From positions 1-7,260 of the forward strand of contig DOEZ01000236.1 of assembly GCA_003532715.1 (NCBI GenBank): a DNA stretch of 7,260 nucleotides, written 5' to 3'. Source of the stretch: Planctomycetaceae bacterium. GTDB taxonomy: Bacteria; Planctomycetota; Planctomycetia; Pirellulales; Thermoguttaceae. The translations under genes and the position numbers were made by a program. Each line of letters begins with the position of its first letter. The stretch's first letter is position 1. Below are positions 5,728 to 7,260 of this stretch, piece after piece. The notes beneath the pieces are model-generated. The model was not told where the DNA came from and made no database searches. It was given only the letters and a program-made list of their open reading frames with translations.

Positions 5728-5743
5728 GACTCCAGAGGTCGTC

Positions 5744-7075
5744 ATGCCCAAAATCACGGTGGAGAACATTGCCGAGGCCGGTGTCGTCGGCGCCGGCGGG
5801 GCGGGTTTTCCCACTCACGTCAAATTCGCGGCCAAGGCCGACACCGTGCTGATCAACGCGGCCGAGTGCGAGCCGCTGCTGCACAAGGACAAGGAAGTGC
5901 TGCGAGCCCATGCCGACGCCGTCCTCGAAGGGCTGGCCGCCGGCATGAGCCTGGTCGGGGCGTCGCGCGGCATCGTTGGCATCAAGGAGAAGTACGAAGA
6001 CGTCATTCGCCTCCTGGAGCCGAAACTGGCCCCGGGCATGGAAATCGCCCGGCTCCGCGACGCCTATCCGGCGGGCGACGAGTTCATCCTCGTCTACGAT
6101 TGCCTTGGTCGCGTCATTCCGCCCGGCGGCATCCCCTTGCACGTCGGGGCCGTGGTCATGAATGTCGAAACGTCGTTGAACATCGCGACGGCCGATCGGC
6201 GGCCCGTCACCGAGAAGTTTCTGTCGATCGCCGGCGCGGTGGCCGAGCCGATGACCCTGCGCGTGCCGGTCGGCATTACGCTGGCCGAGTGCGTGGCTGC
6301 GGCCGGCGGGCCAACGGTCCCCGACCCGAACTACGTGGTCGGCGGGGTGATGATGGGCTATCTCGAAGACAACCACGACACCTTGGTCGACAAAACGACC
6401 GGCGGGGTGGTCGTGTTGCCCAACGACCACGTAGTGGTTCGGCGACGCCGGCAGAATTGGGCCCAGGTGGCCCGAATCGGCCGCAGCGCGTGCGATCAGT
6501 GTACCTTTTGCACCGAGCTATGTCCTCGCTACCTGCTGGGCCACCCGATCGAGCCGCACCGGGCGATGCGCAGCCTCGAATTCAATATGGTGGGCGAGGC
6601 GAACGTGATTGGCACGGCCTTTTGCTGCGAATGCAACCTTTGCAGCCTTTACTCGTGCCCCGAGGATCTCGACCCCAAACAGGTGTGTGCCCAGAACAAG
6701 GCCCGGCTCATCGCCGAGAAGAAGCGTTACGAAAATCCGCCGTTCAATCCGCGCCGGCCCGAGTTGCACATGGAAAACCGCAAAGCGCCGATGGCCCGGC
6801 TGATGCAAAAACTCGGCCTTCGGGCGTTTCGCAACGTCGGGCCGCTTCGCGAGGGTCTGCTCGACACGACCCGCGTGGGCATTGCCTTGAAGCAGCACAT
6901 CGGCGTGCCGTGCGAACCGGTCGTGGCCGTTGGCGACCGCGTCGTGAAGGGCCAGGCCGTCGGACGCGTCCCGGTGAACGGCGGAAAGCCGGCTCTGGGC
7001 GCCCCGGTTCACGCTTCGATCGAAGGCGTCGTGTCGGTGATCGACGGCGGCATTGTTTGGATTGAGAAGAAATAG
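5744..7075 (+). CDS. pduS: PduS-like SLBB/RnfC-type flavin and iron-sulfur oxidoreductase
   Basis: The 443-residue protein matches PduS (about 450 residues), a flavin- and two-[4Fe-4S]-containing NADH-dependent cobalamin reductase associated with microcompartments, and is related to RnfC and NuoF. The nucleotide/flavin-binding glycine-rich motif GAGGAGFPTHVK lies at 16-27. An SLBB-like region spans about 165-235. Ferredoxin-like cysteines follow: C250-x2-C253-x2-C256-x3-C260-P, and C294-x2-C297-x2-C300-x4-C305-P with an extra C295. Residues about 385-440 (EPVVAVGDRVVKGQAVG...) form a lipoyl/barrel-sandwich-like domain at the C-terminus, where PduS has it and RnfC does not. The ATG at 5744 has AGAGG five bases upstream. 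The stop lies nine bases before the BMC shell gene, so the two are almost certainly co-transcribed. No membrane span or encapsulation-peptide-like N-terminal helix was evident. Whether it reduces cobalamin or passes electrons to another acceptor depends on enzymes not in view. Confidence 0.9.
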   Translation: MPKITVENIAEAGVVGAGGAGFPTHVKFAAKADTVLINAAECEPLLHKDKEVLRAHADAVLEGLAAGMSLVGASRGIVGIKEKYEDVIRLLEPKLAPGMEIARLRDAYPAGDEFILVYDCLGRVIPPGGIPLHVGAVVMNVETSLNIATADRRPVTEKFLSIAGAVAEPMTLRVPVGITLAECVAAAGGPTVPDPNYVVGGVMMGYLEDNHDTLVDKTTGGVVVLPNDHVVVRRRRQNWAQVARIGRSACDQCTFCTELCPRYLLGHPIEPHRAMRSLEFNMVGEANVIGTAFCCECNLCSLYSCPEDLDPKQVCAQNKARLIAEKKRYENPPFNPRRPELHMENRKAPMARLMQKLGLRAFRNVGPLREGLLDTTRVGIALKQHIGVPCEPVVAVGDRVVKGQAVGRVPVNGGKPALGAPVHASIEGVVSVIDGGIVWIEKK

Positions 7076-7084
7076 AGGATTCCC

Positions 7085-7260
7085 ATGGCCGTTCATAATT
7101 CCGTCGGCGTCGTCGAGTTGTCGAGCATCGCCGTCGGCTACAAGATTCAGGACGAAATGCTCAAGGCCGCCTCGGTCGAGTTGCTGCTGGCCCGAACCAT
7201 ATGCTCGGGCAAGTACCTGATCGTCGTGGGCGGTAACGTCGGCGACGTCGAAACGGCAGT
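7085..7260 (+). CDS. pduT: PduT-like BMC shell protein (5' part only)
   Basis: The frame from ATG 7085 stays open to the window edge, giving 58 residues of an incomplete gene. The sequence VGVVELSSIAVGYKIQDEML, then KAASVELLLARTICSGKYL and the glycine-rich VVGGNVGDVETAV, is a clear BMC domain and closely follows the N-terminus of PduT, a tandem-BMC trimeric shell protein of about 184 residues. C40 in RTICSGK aligns with PduT Cys38, which binds a [4Fe-4S] cluster in the central pore. AGAGGA (7074-7079) overlaps the preceding stop codon and is five bases from the start, so translation is probably tied to that of the PduS-like gene. Whether a second BMC domain follows cannot be seen. A single-domain shell protein remains possible but fits less well because of the cysteine. 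Confidence 0.88.
   Translation, partial: MAVHNSVGVVELSSIAVGYKIQDEMLKAASVELLLARTICSGKYLIVVGGNVGDVETA

Larger units (their letters stand above)
5209..5743. other. Non-coding gap (535 bases) between divergent genes
   Basis: No gene is supported here on either strand. The left half (5222-5430) shows nothing I can name beyond the ribosome binding site of the zinc-ribbon gene; I found no clear minus-strand promoter. The right half holds a repeat-like motif (5435-5452), a hairpin (5566-5583), a promoter candidate (5588-5617) and a structured leader with a ribosome binding site (AGAGG, 5734-5738) five bases before the PduS-like start. Confidence 0.65.

Noticed and set aside
5624..5743. Cobalamin riboswitch before the PduS-like gene
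   Set aside because: Considered because PduS is B12-linked. No B12-box-like core was found and the leader is too short for the usual element.
5507..6430. 307-codon minus-strand open frame opposite the PduS-like gene
   Set aside because: Antisense shadow of a strongly supported gene; composition is His/Asp/Gly-rich and unlike a real protein.
5635..7065. 476-codon plus-strand open frame overlapping the PduS-like gene
   Set aside because: It is an alternate frame that yields Arg-rich sequence typical of a shifted high-GC gene. The PduS frame explains the region fully.

Overview
The window looks like a piece of a planctomycete chromosome, probably from the Pirellulales or a related group. This is inferred, not proven. 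The grounds are high-GC coding sequence with G/C-rich third positions, long intergenic gaps holding short palindromic repeats, a small CxxC/CxxC zinc-ribbon protein of a kind I associate with planctomycetes, a very large ABC-2 permease with an inserted propeller-like region, and the start of a bacterial microcompartment (BMC) gene pair.

Layout, left to right. (1) Bases 1-36 hold the last 11 codons of an upstream gene whose stop overlaps the next start (ATGA); it is probably the ATPase partner of what follows. (2) 33-2318 (+) encodes a 761-residue ABC-2-type permease with a ~400-residue beta-propeller-like extracytoplasmic insertion. (3) 2440-3747 (-) is a complete L-cysteine desulfidase of the CyuA/YhaM (UPF0597) family, convergent with the permease. 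(4) 3748-4287 is a 540-base non-coding gap with a cluster of related palindromic repeats, a promoter-like site and a strong leader hairpin. (5) 4288-4746 (+) encodes an unrecognised 152-residue single-span membrane protein with an acidic, then lysine-rich, N-terminal half. (6) 4963-5208 (-) encodes an 81-residue zinc-ribbon protein. (7) 5209-5743 is a 535-base divergent non-coding gap containing a repeat-like motif, a hairpin, a good promoter candidate and a structured leader. (8) 5744-7075 (+) encodes a PduS-like flavin/iron-sulfur protein. (9) 7085-7260 (+, cut by the window edge) encodes the N-terminus of a PduT-like BMC shell protein.

The most interesting unit is the right edge. A PduS-type electron-transfer protein is followed 9 bases later by a BMC-domain shell protein that carries the cysteine known in PduT to hold a pore iron-sulfur cluster. 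Together they suggest a module that moves electrons into or out of a microcompartment. Which compartment this is, and what it metabolises, depends on genes beyond position 7260. The left and middle genes show no obvious functional link to it: the permease belongs to an upstream ABC operon, and the cysteine desulfidase looks monocistronic.
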